Shown here in pieces: positions 54,977 through 63,445 of a DNA stretch of 64,000 bases (positions are counted from its first letter, which is position 1; each line of letters begins with the position of its first letter). This stretch comes from Streptomyces solicavernae (lineage in GTDB: Bacteria > Actinomycetota > Actinomycetes > Streptomycetales > Streptomycetaceae): positions 186,001 through 250,000 of the forward strand of contig NZ_JASCIR010000001.1 of assembly GCF_029968095.1 (NCBI RefSeq). Direction: 5' to 3'. The notes under the pieces are model-generated. The model was not told where the DNA came from. It saw only the letters and a program-made list of their open reading frames with translations, and made no database searches. The position numbers and the translations under genes are program-made.

Positions 54977-55986
54977 GACTGCCTCCCGCGCGTCGCGACC
55001 ACGAGCGTGCCCGGCCCGGTCGGCGACCTCAGCTGTCTGCACACCGGCAGGCCCGCGTCGGCGAGCCACCGGCCGTAGTCGTCGAGTCCATGGGCTGAAC
55101 CCGCGCTGGTCATCAGCATCTGAAGGGAGAAGAAGGCGCCCACCGGATCGGTCTCCGTGTCGTCCGGGACGATTTCGTCGAGCAGCAGCACACCGTCGTC
55201 CGCCAGAGCCGCCGAGCACAACTCAAGGATCTCGACCACCTGTGCGGGCGGATACCCGTGCAGCAGATTGCCCAGCAACACCACGTCGTACGGTCCGCCC
55301 CAGGGCACGGCGAAGAGGTCGCCGGCCCAGTACTCGGCCCGGTCCCCCAACCCCGCCTCGCGGGCGAGCCTGCGGGCCTCGGACACCGAGACCTCCCGGT
55401 CGATGCCGACGACCGTACCGTCCCAGCTCTCGGCCAGCGCGCGTCCGGAACCGCCGTACCCGCACCCCACGTCGAGGATTCGGGGCCGCGGCTTGACCAG
55501 GTCACCGGCGACGTCGGCGATCCAGTGGCCGGCGCCCACCGCGAGTGCGTCCAGATAGGGCGTGATCTTGACCCAGACTTCGTCCGCCCGGTCGGCGAAG
55601 ATCTCCTTGCACGGAGTGTCGGTGCGCACCGCTTCGGTGAGCTGGGGCCAGATCCGAAAGTTCAGCTCCCGGTGGATGTGCCGCATGTCCCCGAGGTAGG
55701 CACGCGAGCCGCGGACCAGGTACAGGGCGGTGTCGTCGGCCAGTCGGTAGCGGTGGCCCTCGCGATGCACGAACTCCGAGGCGTGCAGCGCAGTGAGCAG
55801 CGCGCGCAGACCGCGCATGCTCGCACCGGTGCGGCGGCCCAGGTCCTCCACCGTGTCGTGGCCCTCGGCTATGGCGGTGAAGACGTCCAGGTCGAGTGCC
55901 GTGACCAGGGTGGCCGTACGCCCAAGCCCCCAGGCGAAGTCGAGGATCCGGGCCGGTGTCGGAGTGGTTCCTGGCTGCTCAGACAA
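54973..55986 (-). CDS. SAM-dependent O-methyltransferase
   Basis: 337 aa. An N-terminal dimerisation/winged-helix part (LDLDVFTAIAEGHDTVEDLG) is followed by a catalytic domain with ILDVGCGYGGSGRALAESWD and VVLLGNLLHGYPPAQVVEIL, typical of antibiotic O-methyltransferases. The start is TTG, supported by GGAGGG seven bases upstream within the end of the SDR gene. Likely methylates a phenolic hydroxyl. Confidence 0.9.
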   Translation of the reverse strand: MSEQPGTTPTPARILDFAWGLGRTATLVTALDLDVFTAIAEGHDTVEDLGRRTGASMRGLRALLTALHASEFVHREGHRYRLADDTALYLVRGSRAYLGDMRHIHRELNFRIWPQLTEAVRTDTPCKEIFADRADEVWVKITPYLDALAVGAGHWIADVAGDLVKPRPRILDVGCGYGGSGRALAESWDGTVVGIDREVSVSEARRLAREAGLGDRAEYWAGDLFAVPWGGPYDVVLLGNLLHGYPPAQVVEILELCSAALADDGVLLLDEIVPDDTETDPVGAFFSLQMLMTSAGSAHGLDDYGRWLADAGLPVCRQLRSPTGPGTLVVATRGRQS

Positions 55987-56722
55987 GGCTCAGCCCTCCG
56001 TCGACGACGAGCGTCGCGCCGGTGATGTAGGAAGATGCGTCGGACACCAGGAAGCGGGCGACGTCGGCGACCTCGTGCGCGGTGCCGAGCCGACGCAGCG
56101 GAATGCGTCCCCGCTCCGCCTCGGCCTGCTCCTCGTGTCCCCGGACCAGCTTTCGGGACATCGGGGTGTCGATGAATCCGGGGATGATCGTGTTGACCCG
56201 GATGCCCGTCGGCCCGTAGGCGACGGCGAGATCCCGGGTGTGCGCGACGACCCCGGCCTTGGCCGCGGTGTACGGCGCCCTGGAGGGGCTCGGCTTGAGC
56301 CCGCCCGCGATGCTTGAGCAGGTCACGATCGATCCGCCCGGGGACATCGACGGGAGTACCGCGCGGCACACGCCGGTGGTCCCGCGCAGGTTGATGTCGA
56401 GCACCCTCGTCCACAGCTCGTCGTCGATCTCGGCCGGTGGTCCCCAGTTGGCTACGACGGCAGCGAACGTCAGGCACGCGTGGATCCCACCGCCCAGTGC
56501 GACGAGGTCGGAGACCGCGTCGCGCACCGAGTCGGGGTCGGCCACGTCGAGAGGACGGACGCCGAGCAGGGTGGTCTCCTCGGCGAGGGACTTCAGACCC
56601 GCCTCATCCACGTCGACGGCCAGCACCGATGCACCCGCTTCGGCCAGCACGCGGGCGGTGGCCCGGCCGATTCCCGATGCGGCGCCGGTGATGAGGCAGA
56701 CCTTGTCAGTCAACTCGGTCAT
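55979..56722 (-). CDS. short-chain dehydrogenase/reductase
   Basis: 247 aa classical SDR. The cofactor motif is TGAASGIGRA, Asp in AVDVDEAG favours NAD(H), the catalytic Ser is in TCSSIAGG, and the YxxxK motif is YTAAKAG. It may be the ketoreductase of the pathway, as no ActIII-like enzyme is present, or a tailoring dehydrogenase. It overlaps both neighbours. Confidence 0.9.
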   Translation of the reverse strand: MTELTDKVCLITGAASGIGRATARVLAEAGASVLAVDVDEAGLKSLAEETTLLGVRPLDVADPDSVRDAVSDLVALGGGIHACLTFAAVVANWGPPAEIDDELWTRVLDINLRGTTGVCRAVLPSMSPGGSIVTCSSIAGGLKPSPSRAPYTAAKAGVVAHTRDLAVAYGPTGIRVNTIIPGFIDTPMSRKLVRGHEEQAEAERGRIPLRRLGTAHEVADVARFLVSDASSYITGATLVVDGGLSLV

Positions 56723-57051
56723 GTCCAGACCTCATGCTCTTCGTCTGCAGTGTTGGCGAAGGCGACGCCGATGCCCAGCCGACGGACCCAGGCGTCCACC
56801 ACGCCGCTCATGGCGGGGTGCACGGAGAAGGCGCGCAGCTGCTCAAGATCGGTGAACTCCCAGCGGGCGGCGACGGAGTACAGCGACTCGGTCGCCGCGT
56901 CGTCGGCCGGCAGCGGAACGTGCCGGCCCGCCGTGAACCGTTCGACCACACCCGTGCTCCGGGTGGCCTCGGCAAGCTCCTTGCGGAACCGCTCCCGATC
57001 CGTCTCGGACATCGTTTCCGGGTACCGGTAGAGAACGACATGCGCGATCAT
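56719..57051 (-). CDS. Dabb (stress-responsive alpha/beta-barrel) domain protein
   Basis: 110 aa. Ferredoxin-like Dabb domain: MIAHVVLYRYPETMSETDRE, and a central strand with SLYSVAARWEFTDLEQLRAF. Dimeric barrels of this fold include polyketide cyclases such as olivetolic acid cyclase and are related to TcmI. A cyclase role is plausible in this operon. ATGA coupling with the amidohydrolase upstream and the SDR downstream. Confidence 0.82.
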   Translation of the reverse strand: MIAHVVLYRYPETMSETDRERFRKELAEATRSTGVVERFTAGRHVPLPADDAATESLYSVAARWEFTDLEQLRAFSVHPAMSGVVDAWVRRLGIGVAFANTADEEHEVWT

Positions 57052-58124
57052 GCTGCTGCTCCCTCGTCGCTGACGGTCAGTGGCTCGCCCAGCCCGAGGA
57101 GTGACCGGGCGTTACCGGATTCGATGGCGTGGACCGTCGCCGCCGGGAGCGATGCTCCCCGCAGCACCTCCAGCGCGTCGGCGCGCCCGAACTCGCCGGG
57201 CGTCACCGGGAAGTCGCTGCCGAAGAGGATCCGTTCCTCGCCGAGCGCCTCGAGGGTGCACCGCAGCCCGGCGGCGTCGGAGGAGTGCGTGTCCGCGTAG
57301 ATGTTGCCCGCGTAGTCACGCAGGTGGCGCAGCGCGCCGGAGGCCCGCGCCGCGTCGGCGTCCGCACCGCCGACGAGCCGGTGGATCAGGTCGAACCGGC
57401 CGAGCGCGAGCGGCAGCACACCGCCGAGCTGGCCGAACACAAGTCGCAGCCCGGAGTGCTGCTCCAGCCTGCCGCGCAGCACCAGGCGCATCACACAGAC
57501 GGTCGTCTCGACCAGCATGGACAGCGAGCCGGTCAGCAGGTGCTCCGCGCGGCCGGGCAACGGCGGCTCGGACCCGAGCTGGAACTTCGCCGAGGGATGC
57601 ACGAACAGGACGACGCCGCGCGCCTCGGCGGCGGCCAGTACCGGGGCGAACTCCGGGTCGTCGAGGAACCGTAACCGGCCGGTCGACGGCTCCAGGTACG
57701 CGGTGTTCATCGAGATTGCGGGAATGCCGCCGTCGGTGGCCGCCCGCTCGATCTCGGCCTCGGCCGACTCGACGAACCGGGGGTCCACCCAGCGCGCGGC
57801 CTGCAGACGCCCACCGGTCCGCACGGACCACGCCCGCATCTCGTTGTTGACCGTGGCGATGGTCTCGGCCGGACCTCGCCGCCGCTCTCCGCGCACCGCG
57901 GCCGAGTGCAGCGCGGCCACGGCGTTCGAGCTGTGCGTCAGTACGGTGGTCTTGATCCCGTGCAAGTCGGCGTCGGCCAGCTGCCGCTCCGGGCCGTCGA
58001 ACGCCGGGGACTGCCAGAGACCCGGGGGCCCCTCGGCCGTCGAGCCCGACTCCGCGAGCCACTCCAGGAACGCCGCCTGGACCCACGGCGGCAGGCCGTG
58101 CGCGTGCGCGTCGACGACCGTCAT
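57048..58124 (-). CDS. amidohydrolase-2 family metal enzyme (ACMSD-like)
   Basis: 358 aa TIM-barrel. Metal ligands are suggested by VDAHAHGLP, VVLFVHPSAK and the terminal Asp in ERILFGSDFP. The family includes non-oxidative decarboxylases of aromatic acids, so it may decarboxylate the polyketide acid. Codon 151 is TTA (complement of 57672-57674), rare in Streptomyces and a target of bldA control. ATGA overlap with the halogenase gene. Confidence 0.87.
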   Translation of the reverse strand: MTVVDAHAHGLPPWVQAAFLEWLAESGSTAEGPPGLWQSPAFDGPERQLADADLHGIKTTVLTHSSNAVAALHSAAVRGERRRGPAETIATVNNEMRAWSVRTGGRLQAARWVDPRFVESAEAEIERAATDGGIPAISMNTAYLEPSTGRLRFLDDPEFAPVLAAAEARGVVLFVHPSAKFQLGSEPPLPGRAEHLLTGSLSMLVETTVCVMRLVLRGRLEQHSGLRLVFGQLGGVLPLALGRFDLIHRLVGGADADAARASGALRHLRDYAGNIYADTHSSDAAGLRCTLEALGEERILFGSDFPVTPGEFGRADALEVLRGASLPAATVHAIESGNARSLLGLGEPLTVSDEGAAA

Positions 58125-59422
58125 CGGGTCACCGACTCGACGTTCGCCCACTCCACGCCCTTGTTGCGGCTGCTGGCAAGGCGGCCTTCGGCGACGCCCT
58201 CCGGCGCGGCGTCGTGGTGCGGCTGCATCACGGCCAGCTCGGCGTTGAGGCCGGAGACCATGATGATGAAGTCGTCCCGGGCGGTCATCCAGCCGATCGG
58301 GTCGATCAGGTCCTTCGCCTTGGCCCAGTACGCCTCGACGTCTTTGCTCGCGTCGTAGAAGAAGCGCACGAAGGACAGCACGTTGCCGAGGAACTCACGC
58401 AGGCCCTGGTCGTAGGCCTGCCCGTACTCTTCCTCTCGGTCGGGCTCCTGGAGTATCGCGGAGACGGTCGCCGCGGCCGAGCTGGCGCCCTTCATCGCGA
58501 GCGTGACCCCGGTGGAGAACAGCGGGTCGATGAACGCGGCGGCGTCGCCGACCATCAGGTAGCCGGGCCCGAAGAACCGGGAGCAGGTGTAGGACCAATC
58601 CTTCGCCGTGCGACACCCGGCAACCTGGGTGGCGTTCCTGAGCAGCTTCTTGGCCTCGCGCGACGTGGCTATCTTGCTTTCGAGCAACTCCAGACTCGGC
58701 CGGGTGTCCTCCGCTACCCGGTCGTTGGGGCCGACGAATCCCACGCTCTGGGTGCCGTCGGACAGCGGGATGACCCAGAGCCAGCCGTCCGGGTGATTCT
58801 CGACGAGGATGTTGCCCGACAGCTCGTCGGGAAGCCGATCGCCACCCTGGTAGTAGGTCCACACGGCCAGGTTCTTGAGGTCGTCGTGCATTTCGACCAG
58901 CCCGAACTCCCGGGCGAGAATCTTGGACTGGCCGGAGGCGTCGACGATGCAGCGGGCCTCCGCCCGGATCGGCTCCGTACCGCGGCCGATCGTGTACGTC
59001 ACGCCGGTGGCCCTGCCGTCGGTGGTCAGCACCTCGCGCACCGACGCGTGCTCGATGACCATGGCTCCGAGCTTGCGAGCGTGCTCAAGCAGGAGGAGGT
59101 CGAACTCGGCGCGCTTGACCTGCCACGTGTAGTCGTAGGGGCCACTCTCCCCGAAGGCGATGCTCCAGAGCTTGCGCTCGGCTCCCCAGAGCAGCGAGAT
59201 GCCTGCCTTGCGGGTGAAGCCGGCGGCGTCGATGGTCTCCCGGACGCCGAGTTCGTCGACGACGGCGTTGAGGCCCGGGATGAGCGACTCACCGATGTGA
59301 TAGCGGGGGAACTGTTCCTTCTCCAGGACGAGCACGTTGTGTCCGGCCTTGGCCAGAAGGCCGGCGGTGGTGGCGCCGGAGGGGCCTCCACCGATGACGA
59401 TGGCGTCGTAGGTTGCGGTCAT
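58121..59422 (-). CDS. flavin-dependent halogenase family protein
   Basis: 433 aa. The FAD site GGGPSG (11-16) is present. The tryptophan-halogenase WxWxIP motif appears as WLWVIP, the Fx.Px.Sx.G motif as FIDPLFSTG, and Lys72 in FTRKAG may be the chloramine lysine. Overall it resembles CndH-type variants that halogenate carrier-bound or phenolic substrates. A hydroxylase role cannot be excluded. A separate flavin reductase is not in the window. Confidence 0.85.
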   Translation of the reverse strand: MTATYDAIVIGGGPSGATTAGLLAKAGHNVLVLEKEQFPRYHIGESLIPGLNAVVDELGVRETIDAAGFTRKAGISLLWGAERKLWSIAFGESGPYDYTWQVKRAEFDLLLLEHARKLGAMVIEHASVREVLTTDGRATGVTYTIGRGTEPIRAEARCIVDASGQSKILAREFGLVEMHDDLKNLAVWTYYQGGDRLPDELSGNILVENHPDGWLWVIPLSDGTQSVGFVGPNDRVAEDTRPSLELLESKIATSREAKKLLRNATQVAGCRTAKDWSYTCSRFFGPGYLMVGDAAAFIDPLFSTGVTLAMKGASSAAATVSAILQEPDREEEYGQAYDQGLREFLGNVLSFVRFFYDASKDVEAYWAKAKDLIDPIGWMTARDDFIIMVSGLNAELAVMQPHHDAAPEGVAEGRLASSRNKGVEWANVESVTR

Positions 59423-59464
59423 GTCGGACGTCTCCTTCTGTTCCGTGGAACTTCCGGTCGTGTC

Positions 59465-60418
59465 TCAGCCGCGCGTGCCGGTGACGGCACGCAGCTCGTT
59501 CGTGTTGCCGCAGGGATGGATTTCCTGTCCGCGATCGACCTTGCGGATCAAGCTCCGCAGTGTGGTTCCGGGTCCGACCTCGACGATTCGGTGCGGCCGG
59601 TGGCCCAGGATCCGACGGGCCGTCCGCGTCCAGTGCACGGGTGCGGTGATTTGGTGGGCGAGGGCGTCGCGGTAGTGCCCGAGGTCGGTGACCAGCCCGC
59701 CGGTGACGCTGCTGACCATCGGCGTGTGCCCACGGCGCAACGGCAGGCCGGCGATCGTGGCCATGAGTGTGTCCTGGGCGGGCCGCATGAGCGGTGAGTG
59801 GAAGGCGCCTGCGACAGACAGGGGCTGGGCGACGCCGATCGACTCCGTACGGATCGCCTCCCCTATCTCCTCGACGGTCGCGGCGTCGCCGGAGATGACG
59901 GTCTGCCGAGGAGAGTTGTAGTTGGCGATGACGGCCGTGCGCGGGCGCCCGTCGTCGCGTCGTCCGGGGTGCCGCGCCAGGACCTGGGCGACCTCTTCCG
60001 GGTCGGTGCCCATCACCGCCGCCATCCCACCGGCCCGCTCGTGGCAGCAGCGGGCCATGGCGTCGGCACGCTGGACCACGGTCGCGGCGGCCTCGTCCAG
60101 GTCGAGCCAGCCGCCCGCGACGAGGGCGGTGAACTCGCCGAGGCTGTGGCCCGCGACCAGTTGGGGTACGACGCCCTCCGCGGCGAGCGCCCGTGTCATC
60201 GCCGCGCCGAACGTGAACAGGACGAGCTGGGCCGTCCTTGTCTCGCGCAGCCGGTCCTCCGGACCGTGCACCATCGGCTCGATCACCGGACGCCCCGTGA
60301 CGGCCTCGACGTGTTCGAACACCTCTGTCAGTTGAGGCCGATCGTGCATCAGATCGGCCCCCATCCCGACGAACTGACTGCCCTGGCCGGGATAGACGAA
60401 CGCTGACTTGATCGACAT
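59465..60418 (-). CDS. fabD: malonyl-CoA:ACP transacylase
   Basis: 317 aa. FVYPGQGSQFVGMG, the nucleophile Ser in VAGHSLGEFTALVAGGWL, and the His in VAGAFHSPLM. The usual GQ and Arg regions are present (RADAMARCC). A dedicated acyltransferase is unusual, since most type II clusters borrow FabD from fatty acid synthesis; it may load a special extender or starter. First gene of the operon, behind a consensus promoter. Confidence 0.93.
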   Translation of the reverse strand: MSIKSAFVYPGQGSQFVGMGADLMHDRPQLTEVFEHVEAVTGRPVIEPMVHGPEDRLRETRTAQLVLFTFGAAMTRALAAEGVVPQLVAGHSLGEFTALVAGGWLDLDEAAATVVQRADAMARCCHERAGGMAAVMGTDPEEVAQVLARHPGRRDDGRPRTAVIANYNSPRQTVISGDAATVEEIGEAIRTESIGVAQPLSVAGAFHSPLMRPAQDTLMATIAGLPLRRGHTPMVSSVTGGLVTDLGHYRDALAHQITAPVHWTRTARRILGHRPHRIVEVGPGTTLRSLIRKVDRGQEIHPCGNTNELRAVTGTRG

Positions 60419-60455
60419 CTCTGCACTCCCCCGTAAGCATCTGACGCGACGGTCA

Positions 60456-60484
60456 TACTTAAGGACTGTCTCCGAACATGTCAA
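60456..60484 (-). promoter_or_regulatory. consensus vegetative promoter of the PKS operon
   Basis: On the minus strand, TTGACA (complement of 60479-60484), exactly 17 bases, then TAAGTA (complement of 60456-60461). The -10 ends 38 bases before the transacylase start. Confidence 0.75.
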
Positions 60485-60837
60485 TGGACGGCACAGATGA
60501 TCAGTTATAGACACGATTAGCCAGCTTGCCGCCATCGTCGCGCCATCGCGAAACTGCTGCGCCGGCACCTGTACGTCGACCGAAGACGCCAAACGACGAG
60601 GCACCGCGAGCCTGGGCCCCGACGTGCGCCTGGACCTCACCGACCCGGGCCGATCGAGGCGGATTCAGTCTTGGGGTCTGCATGCCGCAGCCGCAAGGAT
60701 GCGGCACAGAACGCTAACCTTCCGTCTAAATATCATCATCCACCTTGATTGACAGCTGCACTAACCATCAGTCATGCTGACTTAATTGCACCCGCGGTGC
60801 GCACCCCGAGGCGTTCAGATGACCGAGGAGGGAAATG
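60485..60837. other. divergent control region between the PKS operon and the P450 gene
   Basis: Low-GC ends flank a GC-rich centre. TGCCGCAGCCGC...ATGCGGCA forms an inverted repeat at 60683-60706. A plus-strand TTGACA (60749-60754) could be the -35 of the P450 gene, with a weak -10. Short frames in the centre (60526-60717) show no recognisable domain; I do not call a gene. Confidence 0.45.
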
Positions 60838-62082
60838 GTGAGTCCCTACACCCAGCAGGCGTCGGCGGCCGAAGTCGACCGCATACTCGGCGAGTTGTTC
60901 TCGAACCCGGCGTGCGCCGCCGACCCGTACCCGACCTACCACCGGCTGCGCGACGTCGCACCGGTGGCTCGCAGCCAGGCCGGCCACTGGGTCTTGAGCG
61001 GGCACGCCCAGGTCGTCGAAGTTCTTCGATCGTCCGAGGTCGGGAAAGACGTACAGAGTTTCATCCGCGCACAGGGCGTCGCGGATTGGGCGGACCACCC
61101 CTCCTACACGCGCGTACTGGAACACCTCATGTGGGCGAATCCCCCCAAGCACACGAGGCAACGAAAATTGGTGAGCAAGGGTTTCACGGCTCACTCCATT
61201 GCCAAGCTGGAACCCAAGATCGAGCAACTGGTCGACGAACTTCTGACGCCCCTCTGCGAGAAAGTGGGAGAGGTTGACCTTCTCCGTGAGTTCGCCTTCC
61301 CGCTTCCGGCTTCGGTGATAAGCGAGATCATCGGAGTACCTCGTGAGGACTGGCCTCGTTTCCAGCAGCTCTTCCGGGACGTGACGCTCTCGATGGAGCC
61401 GCGTCCGAGTCCGGCGCAACTGGCCACCGCGGACGGCGCGGCTGTAGAGATAAACGACTACTTCGAAGAGCTGATCACCAAGCGCCGTAAACACCCGGCG
61501 GATGACCTTGTCTCGACACTTCTCGCGGCGGAGGACGGCGGCGAACAGCTGACCCACCGTGAGCTCATGAGCCTGGTTCAGTTTCTTTTCGGTGCCGGCT
61601 TCGAAAGCACGACGAACCTGATCGGTAACGGCTTGCTGGCGCTGCTGCGCAACCCCGATCAGATGCTCGCCCTTCGTCGCGAACCCGGTCTCGCGTCAGG
61701 GGCGGTGGAGGAGCTCCTCAGGTATGACGCCTCCGTGCAGCTCAGCCCCCGGACCGCACGCAACGATCTCCGGCTCGGTGACGTCACGATCCCGGCCGGC
61801 GAATCGATCGTGACGTTGCTCGGCGCGGCGAACCGTGATCCGAGCCGGTACCGCGATCCCGATCGGCTGGACGTGCGCCGGACCGACGTACAACCGGTCT
61901 CCTTCGGCGGAGGCATACATTTCTGTCTGGGAGCAGCACTTGCTCGGCTCGAAGGCCGGTTTGCCCTCCAGGGGCTGATGCGGAAGTTCTCCCGAATCGA
62001 ACTCGCCGAGGAGCCGGCGTGGAAAACGTCCTTGACCCTGCACGGGCTCCAGGGGCTTCGAGTCGACCTGACGCCTGCCTAA
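60838..62082 (+). CDS. cytochrome P450
   Basis: 414 aa from GTG, six bases after GAGGAGG; the ATG three bases earlier is only two bases from that site. The I-helix is FLFGAGFESTTNL (Glu-Ser-Thr in place of the common Asp-Thr-Thr). The ExxR motif is EELLRYD, and the heme loop is FGGGIHFCLGAALAR with the Cys ligand. Bacterial soluble P450, likely hydroxylating or coupling the polyketide. Ferredoxin is not encoded nearby. Confidence 0.94.
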   Translation: MSPYTQQASAAEVDRILGELFSNPACAADPYPTYHRLRDVAPVARSQAGHWVLSGHAQVVEVLRSSEVGKDVQSFIRAQGVADWADHPSYTRVLEHLMWANPPKHTRQRKLVSKGFTAHSIAKLEPKIEQLVDELLTPLCEKVGEVDLLREFAFPLPASVISEIIGVPREDWPRFQQLFRDVTLSMEPRPSPAQLATADGAAVEINDYFEELITKRRKHPADDLVSTLLAAEDGGEQLTHRELMSLVQFLFGAGFESTTNLIGNGLLALLRNPDQMLALRREPGLASGAVEELLRYDASVQLSPRTARNDLRLGDVTIPAGESIVTLLGAANRDPSRYRDPDRLDVRRTDVQPVSFGGGIHFCLGAALARLEGRFALQGLMRKFSRIELAEEPAWKTSLTLHGLQGLRVDLTPA

Positions 62083-62146
62083 CGTGACGCGCCGGACCGC
62101 GGCGCACGAAGTTAAGTCTGTTCGCCACACAGGAACGAGGCCAAGA

Positions 62147-63376
62147 TTGAGTCCCACAGAGGTTAGTGAGCCCGGGCAGCAGGGCTCCGGCCCATTTATG
62201 AAGCCCCTTCTCCCTCTCGCCCTGGCGACCTTCGCGGTCGGCACCGACGCGTTCGTCATCGCCGGGCTGCTACCCGCCATTGCCTCCGATTTCGAGGTCA
62301 GCATCGCGGCCGCCGGCCAGTTAGTCACGGCATTCGCCCTGACGTTCGCCATTGCCGCACCGATTCTTGGCTGGCTGCTGAGCTCGCTGGACCGTCGCAC
62401 GGCGCTACAGGTGGCGCTGGTCGTGTTCACCGTGGGCAACGCGGTCACTGCGCTGAGTTCCGACTACACAGTGGCGCTGTTCTCCCGTGTCCTCACGGCT
62501 GTCGGAGCGGCCACCATTACCGCCACGGCTTCCAGCGCCGCGGTGGCGGTCACGCCGGAGGAACGGCGCGGGCGTGCAATGGCGTTCGTCATTGGCGGAC
62601 TCACCGTCTCGACAGCGCTGGGCATGCCGTTGGGCAACATGATCGGCAGCGTCGACTGGCGTCTGACGCTCTGGGCCGTGGCTGCTCTCGGTGTCGTCGC
62701 GGCGATCGGTACCACGGTGGGGCTGCCCAGGATCACGCTGCCGCCGACGAGCCTCGGCGCACGCCTGGCGCCGCTCCGCAAGCCCGAGATGATCGTCACT
62801 CTGCTGGCGACCCTGCTGGTGATGGGCGGGCACTACACGGTCTACACCTACATCGGAGCGGTCACAGCAGATGCCACTGCCGGGTCGTTCGCCCAGGCAC
62901 TGACCCTAATCCTGTTGGCGTGGGGCATCGGCGCGGTCATCGGCAATGTGCTCGCCGGTTACCTCGTGGACAGCCTTCCCACGGTCCGCGTAGCGGTCAC
63001 GGCACTCGCTGCCGCGACGCTCCTGCTCGGCATCAGCCCCCTCGCGGTCAACAACCTGGCCGTCGTCATCGTCTGGGCCGGAATCTGGGGCATCACCGAC
63101 GGAGCCCCCTCGGTAATCCAGCAATACCGGCTGGTCAGCTTTGCTCCCGCCTCGGCTCCGGTCCTGTTCGGCCTCAACTCCTCCGCGGTCTTCCTGGGCG
63201 TAGCACTGGGCGGCGGGCTCGGCGGCATCGCGCAGGACTGGCTGCCGGTGACCTCGCTCGGCCTTCCCGCGGCTTTCCTCGCCCTGGTCGCCATCGTGCT
63301 CACCGTCGTCCACGCGAAGACGGCCAAGACGGCCAAGACAGAAGCCTCGCCGGAAGCCGTGCAGGCCGGCCGATGA
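62147..63376 (+). CDS. MFS drug-efflux transporter (DHA1 type)
   Basis: 409 aa, 12 membrane helices. The first helix is [20 protein letters not shown], followed by the motif A-like [11 protein letters not shown] loop. I choose a TTG with GAGG six bases upstream; an ATG at 62198 is also possible. A TTA codon (62321-62323) lies early in the gene. Ends with an AKTAKTAKT tail. Likely product exporter, co-transcribed with the P450. Confidence 0.9.
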   Translation: MSPTEVSEPGQQGSGPFMKPLLPLALATFAVGTDAFVIAGLLPAIASDFEVSIAAAGQLVTAFALTFAIAAPILGWLLSSLDRRTALQVALVVFTVGNAVTALSSDYTVALFSRVLTAVGAATITATASSAAVAVTPEERRGRAMAFVIGGLTVSTALGMPLGNMIGSVDWRLTLWAVAALGVVAAIGTTVGLPRITLPPTSLGARLAPLRKPEMIVTLLATLLVMGGHYTVYTYIGAVTADATAGSFAQALTLILLAWGIGAVIGNVLAGYLVDSLPTVRVAVTALAAATLLLGISPLAVNNLAVVIVWAGIWGITDGAPSVIQQYRLVSFAPASAPVLFGLNSSAVFLGVALGGGLGGIAQDWLPVTSLGLPAAFLALVAIVLTVVHAKTAKTAKTEASPEAVQAGR

Positions 63377-63445
63377 CACAACGCAAGGAGGCCGGTTGCG
63401 GGGCATCGGTCTTTTCGGCCTTCCCGTCATGAACAAACTCGCGAT

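Noticed and set aside
60526..60717. Short gene in the PKS/P450 divergent region
   Set aside because: Both strands are open, but neither translation has a recognisable domain or good start; left as control region.
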